A stretch of 64,000 bases of DNA from positions 186,001 through 250,000 of the forward strand of contig NZ_JANZKJ010000001.1 in NCBI RefSeq assembly GCF_025642975.1. Reading direction: 5' to 3'. This document shows, piece by piece, positions 28,751-40,887 of this stretch (the stretch's first letter is position 1; every line of letters begins with the position of its first letter). The notes under the pieces were generated by a model. That model had not been told where the DNA came from. It made no database searches and saw nothing but the letters and a program-made list of their open reading frames with translations. The DNA is from Pseudomonas sp. RIT-PI-S. Its GTDB lineage: Bacteria > Pseudomonadota > Gammaproteobacteria > Pseudomonadales > Pseudomonadaceae. The translations under genes were made by a program, and so were the position numbers.

Positions 28751-29770
28751 TCAGGCGGGCACCGAGGTCGCCGATGGTGTGCCCGCCTGGTAGCGTAGCC
28801 GGTACTGGTTGGGCGAGGCCCCGGTGTGCTGGCGGAACAGCCTGGCGAAGAAGCTGGCGTCGTCATAGCCTACTTCGTAGCTGATGGTCTTGACGCTTTT
28901 GCCGCTGCCCGACAGCAACCCCTTGGCCGTCTCTATCCGTAGCCGCTGCAGATAATGCAGGGGCTTGTCGCCCGTGGCAGCCTGGAACCTGCGCATAAAG
29001 TTGCGGATGCTCATGCCGTGCTCGCGGGCGAGGTCTTCGAAGCGAAATTTTTCCGCGAAATGCGCTTCGAGCCAATGCTGCACTTGCAATACAAGCGGGT
29101 CCTGATGCAACTTCTGCCCGCCAAAGCCCATGCGTCCTGGGGCATAGCTGCGACGTACTTCATAGAGAATGTCCCGTGCCACGCCCTGCGCTACCCGCAG
29201 CCCGCAGAAACGCTCGATCATATAGATGTACAAGTCACAGGCAGAAGTAAGCCCCGCCGCGCAATACAGATTGTCGGCATCGGTCAGGTGCTTGTCGCGA
29301 TTGAGCCGAACGTTGCCGAAACGCGCGCTGAAGTCGTCGAAGAAGCGCCAGTACGTGGTCGCCTCTTTGCCGTCGAGCAGCCCCGCCTGGGCCATCCAGA
29401 ACACACCGCTCGCCTCGCCGCAGAGCACGGCGCCGCGCTGATGCTGGGCCCGCAGCCAAGGCACCACCTGCGGTGCGTTAGCAAAAGCCTGATCGAAATC
29501 GTCCCAGAACGCCGGCAATACAATCACATCGGCATCTTCCAGCGCGCTGTCCACGGCCATCTCGGTGCCGCTGAACGTCGTCACTGGCTCACCACCTGGG
29601 CTGACCAAGCGGGTTTCATAAGCGGCAACCAAGCCGAGGCCAAGCTCGCGGCCGTAACGCAAGCTTGCCAAGTGGAAGAAATCCTTGGCCTGCATCAGGG
29701 TGGAAGCGAATACCTGGTTGGTCGCCAGAATGGCTACACGGCGGAGTGGGCTGGGGCGGAGCTGGGTCAT
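28751..29770 (-). CDS. GATase1-like/AraC-family transcriptional regulator
   Basis: A 339-residue regulator of the GlxA type. Residues about 10-200 form a DJ-1/PfpI-like domain, and the C-terminal 110 residues an AraC helix-turn-helix (LAREHGMSIRNFMRRFQAATG; VGYDDASFFARLFRQHTGASPNQYR). Where amidotransferase relatives have a nucleophilic Cys before the conserved G-x-F, this protein reads GEASGVFWMAQAGLLDG, with Ala at that place. The domain therefore probably binds a ligand without catalysis. Target genes are unknown; it matches the PA4436 position. Confidence 0.88.
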   Translation of the reverse strand: MTQLRPSPLRRVAILATNQVFASTLMQAKDFFHLASLRYGRELGLGLVAAYETRLVSPGGEPVTTFSGTEMAVDSALEDADVIVLPAFWDDFDQAFANAPQVVPWLRAQHQRGAVLCGEASGVFWMAQAGLLDGKEATTYWRFFDDFSARFGNVRLNRDKHLTDADNLYCAAGLTSACDLYIYMIERFCGLRVAQGVARDILYEVRRSYAPGRMGFGGQKLHQDPLVLQVQHWLEAHFAEKFRFEDLAREHGMSIRNFMRRFQAATGDKPLHYLQRLRIETAKGLLSGSGKSVKTISYEVGYDDASFFARLFRQHTGASPNQYRLRYQAGTPSATSVPA

Positions 29771-30017
29771 GAGTCTTTATTCTTGTAGGGGATAGCGGTC
29801 AACCGTTGGCACTATCGTCTTGTTTTTAGCCAGCGCTGTCCAGCTGCCCCTCCCGTACCTTCACAGCTGGGCAAAAAGCTACTTGAATTTTCCCCAGTAA
29901 TCCGGATAATTCGCCTGCTCTGCACGCGGAGGAAGTGATGCCCCTCCCCGAACGGACCCTTTGCCGAACCCCGACGCGATGACCCGAGCCCCCAAAAGCG
30001 TCTGGATGCGGCTGCCT

Positions 30018-30045
30018 TTGACCTTGTCAAAGCAAGCACTATTCA
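30018..30045 (+). promoter_or_regulatory. Sigma-70 promoter of rplM-rpsI
   Basis: TTGACC (30018-30023) and TATTCA (30040-30045) are 16 bp apart, placing the start near 30052, about 43 bases before rplM. The rest of the 324-bp gap from 29771 shows no gene; only a very short ORF with a good SD near 29939 was seen and not accepted. Confidence 0.6.
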
Positions 30046-30052
30046 GTAAGCT

Positions 30053-30076
30053 CCGCCGTCTATTTTTGCTGGGCGG
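30053..30076 (+). promoter_or_regulatory. 5' leader hairpin of rplM mRNA
   Basis: CCGCC (30053-30057) and GGCGG (30072-30076) enclose a U-rich 14-base loop at the very start of the predicted leader. L13 is autoregulated through its leader in other bacteria, so this may be the L13 site; direct similarity was not tested. Confidence 0.35.
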
Positions 30077-30094
30077 CCCCTGAGGCTATAAAGA

Positions 30095-30523
30095 ATGAAA
30101 ACTTTTACTGCTAAACCGGAAACAGTAAAGCGCGACTGGTTTGTCGTCGACGCCGCTGGCCAGACCCTGGGTCGTCTGGCTACTGAAATCGCGAGCCGTC
30201 TGCGTGGCAAGCACAAGCCTGAATACACTCCGCACGTTGACACCGGTGACTACATCGTCGTCATCAACGCTGAGCAGGTTCGTGTAACCGGCGCCAAGTC
30301 CACGGACAAGGTGTACTACTCCCACTCCGGTTTCCCGGGCGGTATCAAATCGATCACTTTCGACAAGCTGATCGACAAGGCACCTGAGCGCGTGATCGAG
30401 ACCGCGGTCAAAGGCATGCTGCCGAAGAACCCGCTGGGTCGCGACATGTACCGTAAGCTGAAAGTCTATGCGGGCGCTGTACACCCTCATACTGCTCAGC
30501 AGCCCCAAGAACTGAAGATTTAA
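30095..30523 (+). CDS. rplM: 50S ribosomal protein L13
   Basis: A 142-residue L13, an early-assembling 23S rRNA-binding protein. It begins [20 protein letters not shown] and contains [15 protein letters not shown] and the C-terminal HPHTAQQPQ, all family hallmarks. rpsI follows after 14 bp, as in nearly all proteobacteria. Confidence 0.99.
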   Translation: MKTFTAKPETVKRDWFVVDAAGQTLGRLATEIASRLRGKHKPEYTPHVDTGDYIVVINAEQVRVTGAKSTDKVYYSHSGFPGGIKSITFDKLIDKAPERVIETAVKGMLPKNPLGRDMYRKLKVYAGAVHPHTAQQPQELKI

Positions 30524-30537
30524 CGGAATAGTTCACT

Positions 30538-30930
30538 ATGTCGGCGACTCAAAATTACGGCACTGGCCGTCGCAAGACCGCAACCGCTCGCGTTTTCCTG
30601 CGTCCGGGTACCGGTAACATCTCCATCAACAACCGCGCGCTGGACACGTTCTTCGGTCGTGAAACCGCACGCATGGTTGTTCGTCAGCCTCTGGAACTGA
30701 CCGGCACCGTCGAGAAATTCGACGTGTTCGTGACCGTTTCCGGCGGTGGCGTAAGCGGCCAAGCTGGCGCTATCCGTCACGGCATTACTCGTGCCCTGAT
30801 GGTCTACGACGAAACCCTGCGCGGCGACCTGCGTCGTGCCGGCTTCGTAACTCGCGACGCCCGTGAAGTTGAACGTAAGAAAGTGGGTCTGCGTAAAGCG
30901 CGTAAGCGTCCGCAGTACTCCAAGCGTTAA
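30538..30930 (+). CDS. rpsI: 30S ribosomal protein S9
   Basis: A 130-residue S9 whose C-terminal tail reaches the P-site tRNA anticodon loop. It starts [20 protein letters not shown] and ends [11 protein letters not shown], the invariant terminal lysine-arginine tail. It is the second gene of the rplM operon and is followed by a strong terminator. Confidence 0.99.
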   Translation: MSATQNYGTGRRKTATARVFLRPGTGNISINNRALDTFFGRETARMVVRQPLELTGTVEKFDVFVTVSGGGVSGQAGAIRHGITRALMVYDETLRGDLRRAGFVTRDAREVERKKVGLRKARKRPQYSKR

Positions 30931-30950
30931 TTCGCTGCACTTGCGTTACG

Positions 30951-30986
30951 AAAAGCCCGGTTCGAAAGAATCGGGCTTTTTTATTT
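30951..30986 (+). terminator. Intrinsic terminator after rpsI
   Basis: AAAAGCCCG (30951-30959) pairs with CGGGCTTTT (30972-30980), then more Ts. From here to sspA (31183) no gene or gene remnant is seen; petABC, expected here in Pseudomonas, is absent. Confidence 0.9.
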
Positions 30987-31182
30987 TGCCCACTGAGGCG
31001 CGTCGGTTCGCGAGCTCCTACAACTCCCCGGCCGCCCCCGCGCGTTGCAATTTTGTTGTAAGATTCGCAGTTATTGCGCGCTTACGGGCGTCTCCATTCG
31101 CCAGCATGGGCTTGTCATGCCTTGTGCGAAACGGGACGCACCGGGGCGCGTTCGTTTATCCGCTTCCAGCGAGGAGATCGCC

Positions 31183-31800
31183 ATGGGCGTAACCAACAGG
31201 TTGGCCTGCTACTCCGATCCTGCCGACCACTATTCCCATCGCGTGCGCATCGTGCTTGCTGAGAAAGCCGTTACCGTGCAGATCATAGACATCGCCCCCG
31301 GCCGCCAGCCCGCCGCGCTGATGGAAGTTAACCCTTACGGCTCCCTACCTACCCTGGTCGATCGCGATCTGGCGCTGTACGAGTCCACGGTGGTGATGGA
31401 GTACCTCGACGAGCGCTACCCCCATCCACCGCTGCTGCCGGCTTATCCGGTGGCTCGCGCGAATGCCCGCTTGCTTATCCATCGTATTGAGCGTGATTGG
31501 TGTGGTCATGTAGATTTGCTGTTGGATCCGCGCAGCAAGGAAGCGAACCGGGCCGAGGCGCGCAAGCACCTTCGCGAAAGCCTCACCGGCGTTTCGCCGC
31601 TGTTCGCCGAAATGTCTTGTTTCATGAGCGATGAGCAAAGCCTTGTTGATTGCTGTCTATTGCCCATACTGTGGCGCCTGCCGGTGATGGGAGTTGAACT
31701 GCCGCGTGCGGCCAAGCCCCTGCTGGACTATATGGAGCGGCAATTTGCCCGTGAAGCTTTCCAGGCCAGCCTGTCGGCCGCTGAACGCGAGATGCGTTAG
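31183..31800 (+). CDS. sspA: Stringent starvation protein A
   Basis: A 205-residue glutathione-S-transferase-fold protein that binds RNA polymerase and changes promoter choice in stationary phase, acid stress and virulence. It begins [20 protein letters not shown] and has the thioredoxin-like [22 protein letters not shown] precedes the ATG at 31183; a longer in-frame reading from 31045 has no family support. sspB follows 18 bp later. Confidence 0.96.
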   Translation: MGVTNRLACYSDPADHYSHRVRIVLAEKAVTVQIIDIAPGRQPAALMEVNPYGSLPTLVDRDLALYESTVVMEYLDERYPHPPLLPAYPVARANARLLIHRIERDWCGHVDLLLDPRSKEANRAEARKHLRESLTGVSPLFAEMSCFMSDEQSLVDCCLLPILWRLPVMGVELPRAAKPLLDYMERQFAREAFQASLSAAEREMR

Positions 31801-31818
31801 TTTTTAGAGGAGCCGTAG

Positions 31819-32247
31819 ATGAATTCCAGTCGTCCCTATCTGGTCCGCGCGCTGTATGAGTGGATTGTGGATAACGATTGCACGCCGCATATTTTGGTCA
31901 ATGCCGAGTACCGCGCAGTGCAGGTCCCACAAGGGTTCGCTACCGATGGGCAGATCGTTCTCAACGTTTCGCCCAGTGCGGTTCGGCACCTGCACATGGA
32001 CAACGAAGCGGTGAGCTTCGAGGGGCGCTTCTCTGGCGTGGCGCATACCTTGTACGTCCCTGTGGGAGCCATCATGGGTATCTATGCCCGGGAAAACGGC
32101 CAGGGGATGGTGTTTGACCCTGAAGTGCCGGCATTGGAGGACGATATCGACGTGCCTTATATGCACGCGCTCGATGACGACCAGCCACCACCGAGTGACC
32201 AGCCGCCGCGACCCAGCGGCCGGCCAAGCCTGAAAGTGGTGAAATGA
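31819..32247 (+). CDS. sspB: ClpXP adaptor SspB
   Basis: A 142-residue adaptor that hands ssrA-tagged proteins to ClpXP. The substrate-binding domain is N-terminal (SRPYLVRALYEWIVDN, TPHILVNAEY). A flexible proline-rich linker leads to the ClpX-binding tail RPSLKVVK. Co-transcribed with sspA. Confidence 0.96.
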   Translation: MNSSRPYLVRALYEWIVDNDCTPHILVNAEYRAVQVPQGFATDGQIVLNVSPSAVRHLHMDNEAVSFEGRFSGVAHTLYVPVGAIMGIYARENGQGMVFDPEVPALEDDIDVPYMHALDDDQPPPSDQPPRPSGRPSLKVVK

Positions 32248-32276
32248 AAAAGGCGACCTTCGGGTCGCCTTTTTTT
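32247..32276. terminator. Terminator between sspB and the BON lipoprotein gene
   Basis: AGGCGACC, a TTCG loop and GGTCGCCT (32251-32270) are flanked by A and T runs, so it can work in both directions between convergent genes. Confidence 0.9.
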
Positions 32277-32296
32277 CGCGCGGGTGAAAGCTGAAA

Positions 32297-33543
<1,247 letters not shown>

Positions 33544-33918
33544 TCAGCTCGTGAACGCATCCTTGAGCCATGTAAGGCCGGGCGAGTGTGGATCGCTGCC
33601 TTCTATGGCGATGATGTCGAAGCGGCACGGGTAGCTGGCCCACATGGGCTCGTCGAGCAGATACCTTTCGGCGGCGCCGATAACGCGTGCCTGCTTGCGG
33701 CTATCGATGCTGCCTAGTGCGCCGCCCCACTGGCGGTGCAGCCGATAGCGAACTTCGGCGAATACTACTGTATCGCCATCTAGCATGACCAGATCCAGTT
33801 CGCCTTCGCGGCAGCGCCAATTGCGGGCAAGCAGTTGCAGGCCATGGTCACGCAGGTGTCGCTCGGCCCAAGCCTCGGCTTGCCGGCCGCGTTGGCCCGG
33901 CACTGCTTCGTCATTCAC
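33544..33918 (-). CDS. yraN: YraN family endonuclease-like protein
   Basis: A 124-residue UPF0102 protein with a restriction-endonuclease-like core. The catalytic motif is seen as EGELDLVMLDGDTVVFAEVRYR (the E-x-D...E-V-K pattern, here EVR). The family's role is unknown. It overlaps the lpoA stop by 4 bp. Confidence 0.9.
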   Translation of the reverse strand: MNDEAVPGQRGRQAEAWAERHLRDHGLQLLARNWRCREGELDLVMLDGDTVVFAEVRYRLHRQWGGALGSIDSRKQARVIGAAERYLLDEPMWASYPCRFDIIAIEGSDPHSPGLTWLKDAFTS

Positions 33919-35690
33919 TGAGCGCCGGCCGGTAAGCGCTCGACCTTGCCGTTATTGAACTGTGCCCAGGGCAATTGGCGCTCGATGCGCTGCGCGCTGT
34001 TGAGGCTCAGGCTGCCGGACAGCCCTTCAACGCGATTGTCAGGCAGCGCCTTGAGTTGCCCCAACTGCGGGGCAAGGGTGTAGGCATCGGCGCCCATGGC
34101 GTAGAGGCGGCCCAGGCTTCCATTGGCCTGCGGCCATTGCTTGGCTACCTGCTGGCGCAGCGCATTGTCGGCGTCCAGCAGCCATGGGGTTTCGCAGAAG
34201 CGCACGCCATTGAGGTCGGCATACTGCGCCTGATCGCCGCTGGCGCTGTACACGTGGGAGGTGGCGTAGACCGGCACTTCGCCGGCGTATTGGTAGTTGA
34301 GGGTCGGCTTGACCTGCTGGGCCTGCTGCGGGGTCGCAGTGAGGTAGATGAAATCCACATCTTGGCGGCGTGTGGCCTGGCCACCAGTACCGGTCTGACG
34401 AACTTGCATCAGGTCGGCGATCTGTTGGGCCAGCGCCACGGGTTGGTCGATCTGCACCGCCGCCACCACGGTGCCGCCGCCGGCTTGCCAGTCCTGCCGG
34501 AAGGCCGCCAGAACACGATCCCCGAACTCGCCCTTGGGCACGATGGCCGCGGCGCGATGCAAGCCGTCGGCGCGAGCGCGGCGGGCGACTTCATGCGCTT
34601 CGTCCTCGGCGGCCAGGCCAAACTGGAACAGCTGCGCGGGGCCCGGTTGAGTACTGTCGCTGTAGTTGAGGGCGAGCGTGGTGATCGGCAGTTGCGGGCG
34701 GCTGCTCAGCTGCTTGACCAGGTTCTTTTCCAGCGGGCCAACCACCAGTTGGATGCCGGCGGCTTGGGCCTGGCGGTAGAAGTCATCCATGGAGGTTACC
34801 CGTGAGCTGTCGTACACCTCGATGCTGGGTGTCGCCTGGCCGGTTTGGGAGGCTTGATAGTAAGCCGCCATGAACCCATCGCGCAGTGCTCGCGCTACAC
34901 CGGCCAGTGGACCCTGCTGGGGCAGCAGCAGCGCGATATGCTCCACCGGCTGGTTGGTAATGGCCATCAGCTGTTGCAGCGGTGCGGGCAATTCGCGCGC
35001 CGCCGGGTGGGTAGCGTGCTGGCCGCGCCAGGCCTCGATTGCCGCTTTCTGCTGTTCAAGGGTGCTGGGGGTCTTGACCACTTGCGCCAGGCTCAGCCAG
35101 CCGGCGAGGTCATCATTGCCCGCGGGCTGTACTTGATTGGCTGGGAGGCTGGAGATAAGGGCCCAGATCTGTTCATGGTTGGCCTTGCTTGCTTCGCCCT
35201 GCAGCATGGGGGCCAGGAGAATCCGCTCGCGGGCTGCGGCGAGGGTCTGGCCATCGGCTTCGAGTGCCCGGGCGCGCACGGTCTGGGTGCGGATCTGCTG
35301 ATCCATCGGCAGCTCGCCTAGATGCTCCAGGCTAGGGTGGCCAAGGGCAGTCAATGCCGCCTTGGGGTCGTTGCGGTTCAACGCGAGTTCGGCCAGCAGT
35401 GTGCTTGCGAACACTTGCTGGGCGGGCCTGAGTCGAGAGAGGTCAATGTCGCCGAAGATCTGCGTGGCGCGTGCGTCCTGGTGCTCTTGCAGGGCCTTGT
35501 CGGCGGCGCCGAGGCGCAGTAGGGCAGCCTCTTCGGGGGATTGGCTGGCAGCCGCCTGCTGCAGCAGTTGGTCGACGCTGGCGTTGGCCGTGCGCGGCAG
35601 TTCGCCCAGGGTCGAGGCAGACTGGCTGGCGCAGGCCGCCAGTAGGGCGGCCATGATTAAGGCGATTAGCGGACGCAGGCAACCGGTCAT
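33915..35690 (-). CDS. lpoA: Outer-membrane lipoprotein LpoA, activator of PBP1A
   Basis: A 591-residue lipoprotein with signal peptide and lipobox LLAAC (Cys20). A TPR-like N-terminal half is followed by a periplasmic-binding-protein-like half (HIALLLPQQGPLAGVARALRDGFMA; VDFIYLTATPQQAQQV). LpoA reaches through the peptidoglycan to stimulate PBP1A in enterobacteria; Pseudomonas also uses LpoP, so its exact role here is inferred. The ATG at 35690 follows AGGAAG. Upstream in-frame ATGs at 35696 and 35735 are less suitable. Confidence 0.88.
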   Translation of the reverse strand: MTGCLRPLIALIMAALLAACASQSASTLGELPRTANASVDQLLQQAAASQSPEEAALLRLGAADKALQEHQDARATQIFGDIDLSRLRPAQQVFASTLLAELALNRNDPKAALTALGHPSLEHLGELPMDQQIRTQTVRARALEADGQTLAAARERILLAPMLQGEASKANHEQIWALISSLPANQVQPAGNDDLAGWLSLAQVVKTPSTLEQQKAAIEAWRGQHATHPAARELPAPLQQLMAITNQPVEHIALLLPQQGPLAGVARALRDGFMAAYYQASQTGQATPSIEVYDSSRVTSMDDFYRQAQAAGIQLVVGPLEKNLVKQLSSRPQLPITTLALNYSDSTQPGPAQLFQFGLAAEDEAHEVARRARADGLHRAAAIVPKGEFGDRVLAAFRQDWQAGGGTVVAAVQIDQPVALAQQIADLMQVRQTGTGGQATRRQDVDFIYLTATPQQAQQVKPTLNYQYAGEVPVYATSHVYSASGDQAQYADLNGVRFCETPWLLDADNALRQQVAKQWPQANGSLGRLYAMGADAYTLAPQLGQLKALPDNRVEGLSGSLSLNSAQRIERQLPWAQFNNGKVERLPAGAQ

Positions 35691-35840
35691 GTACATCTTC
35701 CTGATACGAATCGTTGAATGGGCAATTGTACCCAAGCGTTCTCACCGGTGCGACGCCTGGCCAAGCGCCCGCAAGCGATTCGGCAAAGGCGCCCGAGGCC
35801 GCTACAATGGCTGCTTTCCGGCGTTTCCAAGGTGTGTGCT

Positions 35841-36707
35841 GTGACCCTCTCAGGCGCGACTGATTCAACTTTCGGCACACTTTATGTGGTGGCCACTCCC
35901 ATTGGTAATCTCGATGACATGACCCCGCGCGCTCTGCAAGTGCTTAAACAGGTCGCGCTCATCGCCGCGGAGGACACCCGGCATTCACTGCGGCTGTTGC
36001 AACATTTTGGTATTCAAACGCCTTTGGCTGCTTGCCACGAGCACAACGAGCGCGAGGACGGAGGCCGCTTTCTAGGCCGCTTGCGAGCTGGCGAGGACGT
36101 TGCGCTGATCTCCGACGCTGGAACGCCATTGATCTCCGATCCCGGCTACCATTTGGTTCGTCAGGCGCGCGCGGCCGACATCCGCGTGGTACCGGTACCA
36201 GGGGCCTGCGCTGTCATCGCAGCGTTGTCGGCGGCGGGGCTGCCATCGGATCGCTTTATCTTCGAAGGGTTTCTCCCGGCCAAGGCTGCGGCACGGGCCA
36301 GCCGCCTCGCTGCACTGAGTGAAGAGCCGCGCACGTTGATCTTCTACGAGGCCCCGCATCGTATCCTCGAGTCTGTGCAGGCCATGGAGGTGGCCTTCGG
36401 TGCCGAGCGCCCAGCGGTGCTGGCAAGGGAATTGACCAAGACGTTCGAAACGCTGAAGGGCATGCCGCTGGCAGAGCTTCGGGCATTTATCGAAGCCGAT
36501 CCGAACCAGCAGCGTGGCGAGTGCGTGGTGCTGGTGGGCGGTTGGGTCGCGCCTGTGGGCGAGGACGCCGTTAGCGCAGAAGCGCTGCGGGTGCTGGACC
36601 TGCTGCTAGCGGAAATGCCCTTGAAGAAGGCCGCGGCATTGGCGGCCCAGATCACCGGGGTGCGCAAGAACCTCCTTTATCAGGTAGCGCTCGAGCGCCA
36701 AGGGTAA
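35841..36707 (+). CDS. rsmI: 16S rRNA 2'-O-ribose C1402 methyltransferase RsmI
   Basis: A 288-residue SPOUT-distant, tetrapyrrole-methylase-fold enzyme methylating C1402 in the 16S decoding region. Motifs are GTLYVVATPIGNLDDMTPRAL, AAEDTRHS, ISDAGTPLISDPGY and VPVPGACAVIAALS. A GTG start at 35841 with AAGG upstream is chosen because the family begins a few residues before GTLYVVATPIG; the longer frame to 35718 has no support. Divergent from lpoA. Confidence 0.93.
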   Translation: MTLSGATDSTFGTLYVVATPIGNLDDMTPRALQVLKQVALIAAEDTRHSLRLLQHFGIQTPLAACHEHNEREDGGRFLGRLRAGEDVALISDAGTPLISDPGYHLVRQARAADIRVVPVPGACAVIAALSAAGLPSDRFIFEGFLPAKAAARASRLAALSEEPRTLIFYEAPHRILESVQAMEVAFGAERPAVLARELTKTFETLKGMPLAELRAFIEADPNQQRGECVVLVGGWVAPVGEDAVSAEALRVLDLLLAEMPLKKAAALAAQITGVRKNLLYQVALERQG

Positions 36708-36765
36708 GCCCGGCTGCTATGGATTGCTTGTGTCGGGCAGCGCCGACCGGTAACCTTGCCGCCGG

Positions 36766-37121
36766 AGAGTCGGTTGGACAGTCGCTGCCGTTGCATGCCT
36801 GCATGCGCGGGGGAGGAAAGTCCGGGCTCCATAGGGCAGAGTGCCAGGTAACGCCTGGGAGGCGCGAGCCTACGGAAAGTGCCACAGAAAATAACCGCCT
36901 AAGCGCTTCGGCGCCGGTAAGGGTGAAAAGGTGCGGTAAGAGCGCACCGCGCGGCTGGCAACAGTCCGTGGTCAAGGTAAACCCCACTCGGAGCAAGACC
37001 AAATAGGGTTCCATAGGCGTGGCCCGCGCTGGAACCGGGTAGGTTGCTAAAGGTGTTCAGTGATGACCACCGTAGAGGAATGACTGTCCTCGACAGAACC
37101 CGGCTTACAGACCGACTCTCC
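36766..37121 (+). ncRNA. rnpB: RNase P RNA (M1 RNA)
   Basis: The ends AGAGTCGG (36766-36773) and CCGACTCT (37112-37119) form the terminal P1 helix. Inside are the conserved universal elements GGAGGAAAGTCCGGGCTCC, the GAGCAAGACCAAATAGGG region, and ACAGAACCCGGCTTAC near the 3' end. Length and type A architecture fit Pseudomonas. A weak promoter TTGTGT-17-TAACCT at 36728-36756 would start close to 36764. The RNA is the catalytic part that matures tRNA 5' ends. Confidence 0.96.
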
Positions 37122-37327
37122 ACCTTTCTCTTTCTCCCCGTTTCGTTTGCAAACTCCCTCCTGGTAATACCGAAAAATTCTTAATCCTCACAATTTACTT
37201 TAACTATTTGACGCAATCCCCTGCCCTGGAAGGGTATTCCCAGGCATTTCGACCCGCTTTTTCCGTAATTCCCTCCCATCTGTGTTGTAAATCACCGATA
37301 TGTAAAGGAATTCCCTGACGGCGCGCC

Positions 37328-37357
37328 TTGACGGTGCGTGGGGGGGATTCCTATAGT
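37328..37357 (+). promoter_or_regulatory. Promoter of the dcw cluster
   Basis: TTGACG (37328-37333) and TATAGT (37352-37357) are 18 bp apart, about 90 bp before mraZ. The rest of the 328-bp rnpB-mraZ gap is AT-richer, with a CCTGG...CCAGG imperfect hairpin near 37227-37246, but shows no gene. Confidence 0.65.
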
Positions 37358-37365
37358 GTGCGCGA

Positions 37366-37390
37366 GTGGAGCAAAGTGGCACGAAGTGGG
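37366..37390 (+). promoter_or_regulatory. MraZ operator, three phased GTGG repeats
   Basis: GTGGA, GTGGC and GTGGG occur at 37366, 37376 and 37386, each separated by exactly 5 bases. MraZ is known to bind GTGG-type repeats with 5-nt spacers upstream of its own gene. They lie just downstream of the -10, fitting autorepression of the cluster. Confidence 0.8.
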
Positions 37391-37449
37391 AAATTCAGGC
37401 GCAGAAGGAACAATAGCGCGACAGGATCTATTTTCGGGGAAGCTCAACA

Positions 37450-37905
37450 GTGTTTCGCGGAGCCAATGCCATCAGTCTCGACGCCAAGGGCCGTCTCGCT
37501 ATGCCGAGCCGGTACCGTGACGAGCTGAATTCGCGTAGCTCCGGCCAGTTGATCATCACCATCGACACTGTCGACCGTTGCCTCAACGTCTATCCACTCG
37601 ACGAGTGGGAAATCATCGAAACCAAACTCAAGGCGCTGCCTTCGTTGCGAGAAGAGGTCAAGCGCCTGCAGCGGCTGTTGATCGGCAATGCGGTGGACCT
37701 GGAGCTCGACTCCAGCGGCCGTTTTCTGGTGCCGCCGCGTTTACGGGAATACGCAAGGCTGGACAAGCGAGCGATGCTGGTCGGCCAACTGAACAAGTTT
37801 CAACTGTGGGACGAGGACACCTGGAATGCGGTTTCAGCGGCGGACCTCGAAGCTATTCAACAACCGGGCGCCATGCCCGACGAACTGCGTGACCTGATCC
37901 TGTGA
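37450..37905 (+). CDS. mraZ: Transcriptional regulator MraZ
   Basis: A 151-residue protein with two AbrB-like SpoVT halves, each carrying a DxxGR signature ([30 protein letters not shown]). It binds the repeats in its own leader and represses the dcw cluster. The start is GTG at 37450 with GGGGA upstream, giving the family N-terminus [10 protein letters not shown]. The stop overlaps rsmH. Confidence 0.95.
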   Translation: MFRGANAISLDAKGRLAMPSRYRDELNSRSSGQLIITIDTVDRCLNVYPLDEWEIIETKLKALPSLREEVKRLQRLLIGNAVDLELDSSGRFLVPPRLREYARLDKRAMLVGQLNKFQLWDEDTWNAVSAADLEAIQQPGAMPDELRDLIL

Positions 37906-38845
37906 CGACTGACAGCAGCTTTAACCACATCACCGTGTTGTTGGACGAGGCGATCGAGGCCTTGGCCGTGCGCGCGGACGGCTGCTATATAGACGGCACT
38001 TTTGGCCGGGGTGGCCACAGCCGCCTGCTGCTTGGGCAACTGGGCAGCGAGGGCCGCTTGCTCGGCTTCGACAAAGACCCACAAGCGATTGCCACGGGAC
38101 AAGCGCTGGCGGCCGAAGACGGCCGCTTTGTCATTGTGCAGCGCAGCTTCGCCGAAATGGCCGCCGAGGCCGAGCGAATGGGCCTTTCTGGCAAGGTCAG
38201 TGGCGTCCTGCTTGACCTGGGCGTTTCCTCCCCGCAATTGGATGATCCGGCGCGTGGCTTCAGTTTTCTGAACGACGGCCCGCTGGACATGCGCATGGAC
38301 CCCTCTTGTGGCGTCAGTGCGGCGCAATTCATCGCCGAGGCGCCCGAAGAAGAGATCGCCCGGGTATTCAAGGAGTACGGAGAGGAGCGTTTCGCCCGCC
38401 GCATGGCGCGGGCGGTCGTCGAGCGCCGGCAGGTGCAGCCGTTCGAGCGTACCGGCGACCTGGCCCAAGTGCTCAAGGATGCCAACCCCGCCTGGGAAAA
38501 GAACAAACACCCCGCAACCCGAGCATTCCAGGGCTTGCGGATTCACGTGAACAACGAACTGGCTGACCTAGAAGCCGGGCTGCAGGCTGCCTTCGATATT
38601 CTCGAAGTGGGTGGCCGGCTGGCGGTGATCAGTTTCCACTCCCTGGAAGATCGCATCGTCAAACTGTTCATGCGCCGCCTGGAAAAAGGCGAGGCAGACA
38701 AACTGCCACGCAATTTGCCAGTGCAGGTGCAGCGCTTCGAGCCGGTGCTGCGCACATTGGGCAAAGCGCGTTTCGCTTCCGAGGCGGAGTTGAAGACCAA
38801 CCCGCGTTCACGCAGCGCGGTAATGCGCGTGGCGGAGAAGTTGCG

Positions 38846-38849
<4 letters not shown>
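37902..38849 (+). CDS. rsmH: 16S rRNA m4C1402 methyltransferase RsmH (MraW)
   Basis: A 315-residue SAM-dependent enzyme that N4-methylates C1402, the same base modified by RsmI at 35.8 kb. SAM-binding motifs are [14 protein letters not shown] and [24 protein letters not shown] ends the family signature. The start is GTG overlapping the mraZ stop (GTGA). Confidence 0.96.

Positions 38850-40886
<2,037 letters not shown>

Positions 40887-40887
<1 letters not shown>

Noticed and set aside
29939..29980. Very short ORF with a strong Shine-Dalgarno upstream of rplM
   Set aside because: Only 14 codons, upstream of the predicted promoter, with no sign of being a leader peptide.
37366..37390. Short phased repeats as a CRISPR-like array
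   Set aside because: Repeat units are 5 bp with 5-bp spacers and fit a MraZ operator; no CRISPR repeats or cas genes exist here.
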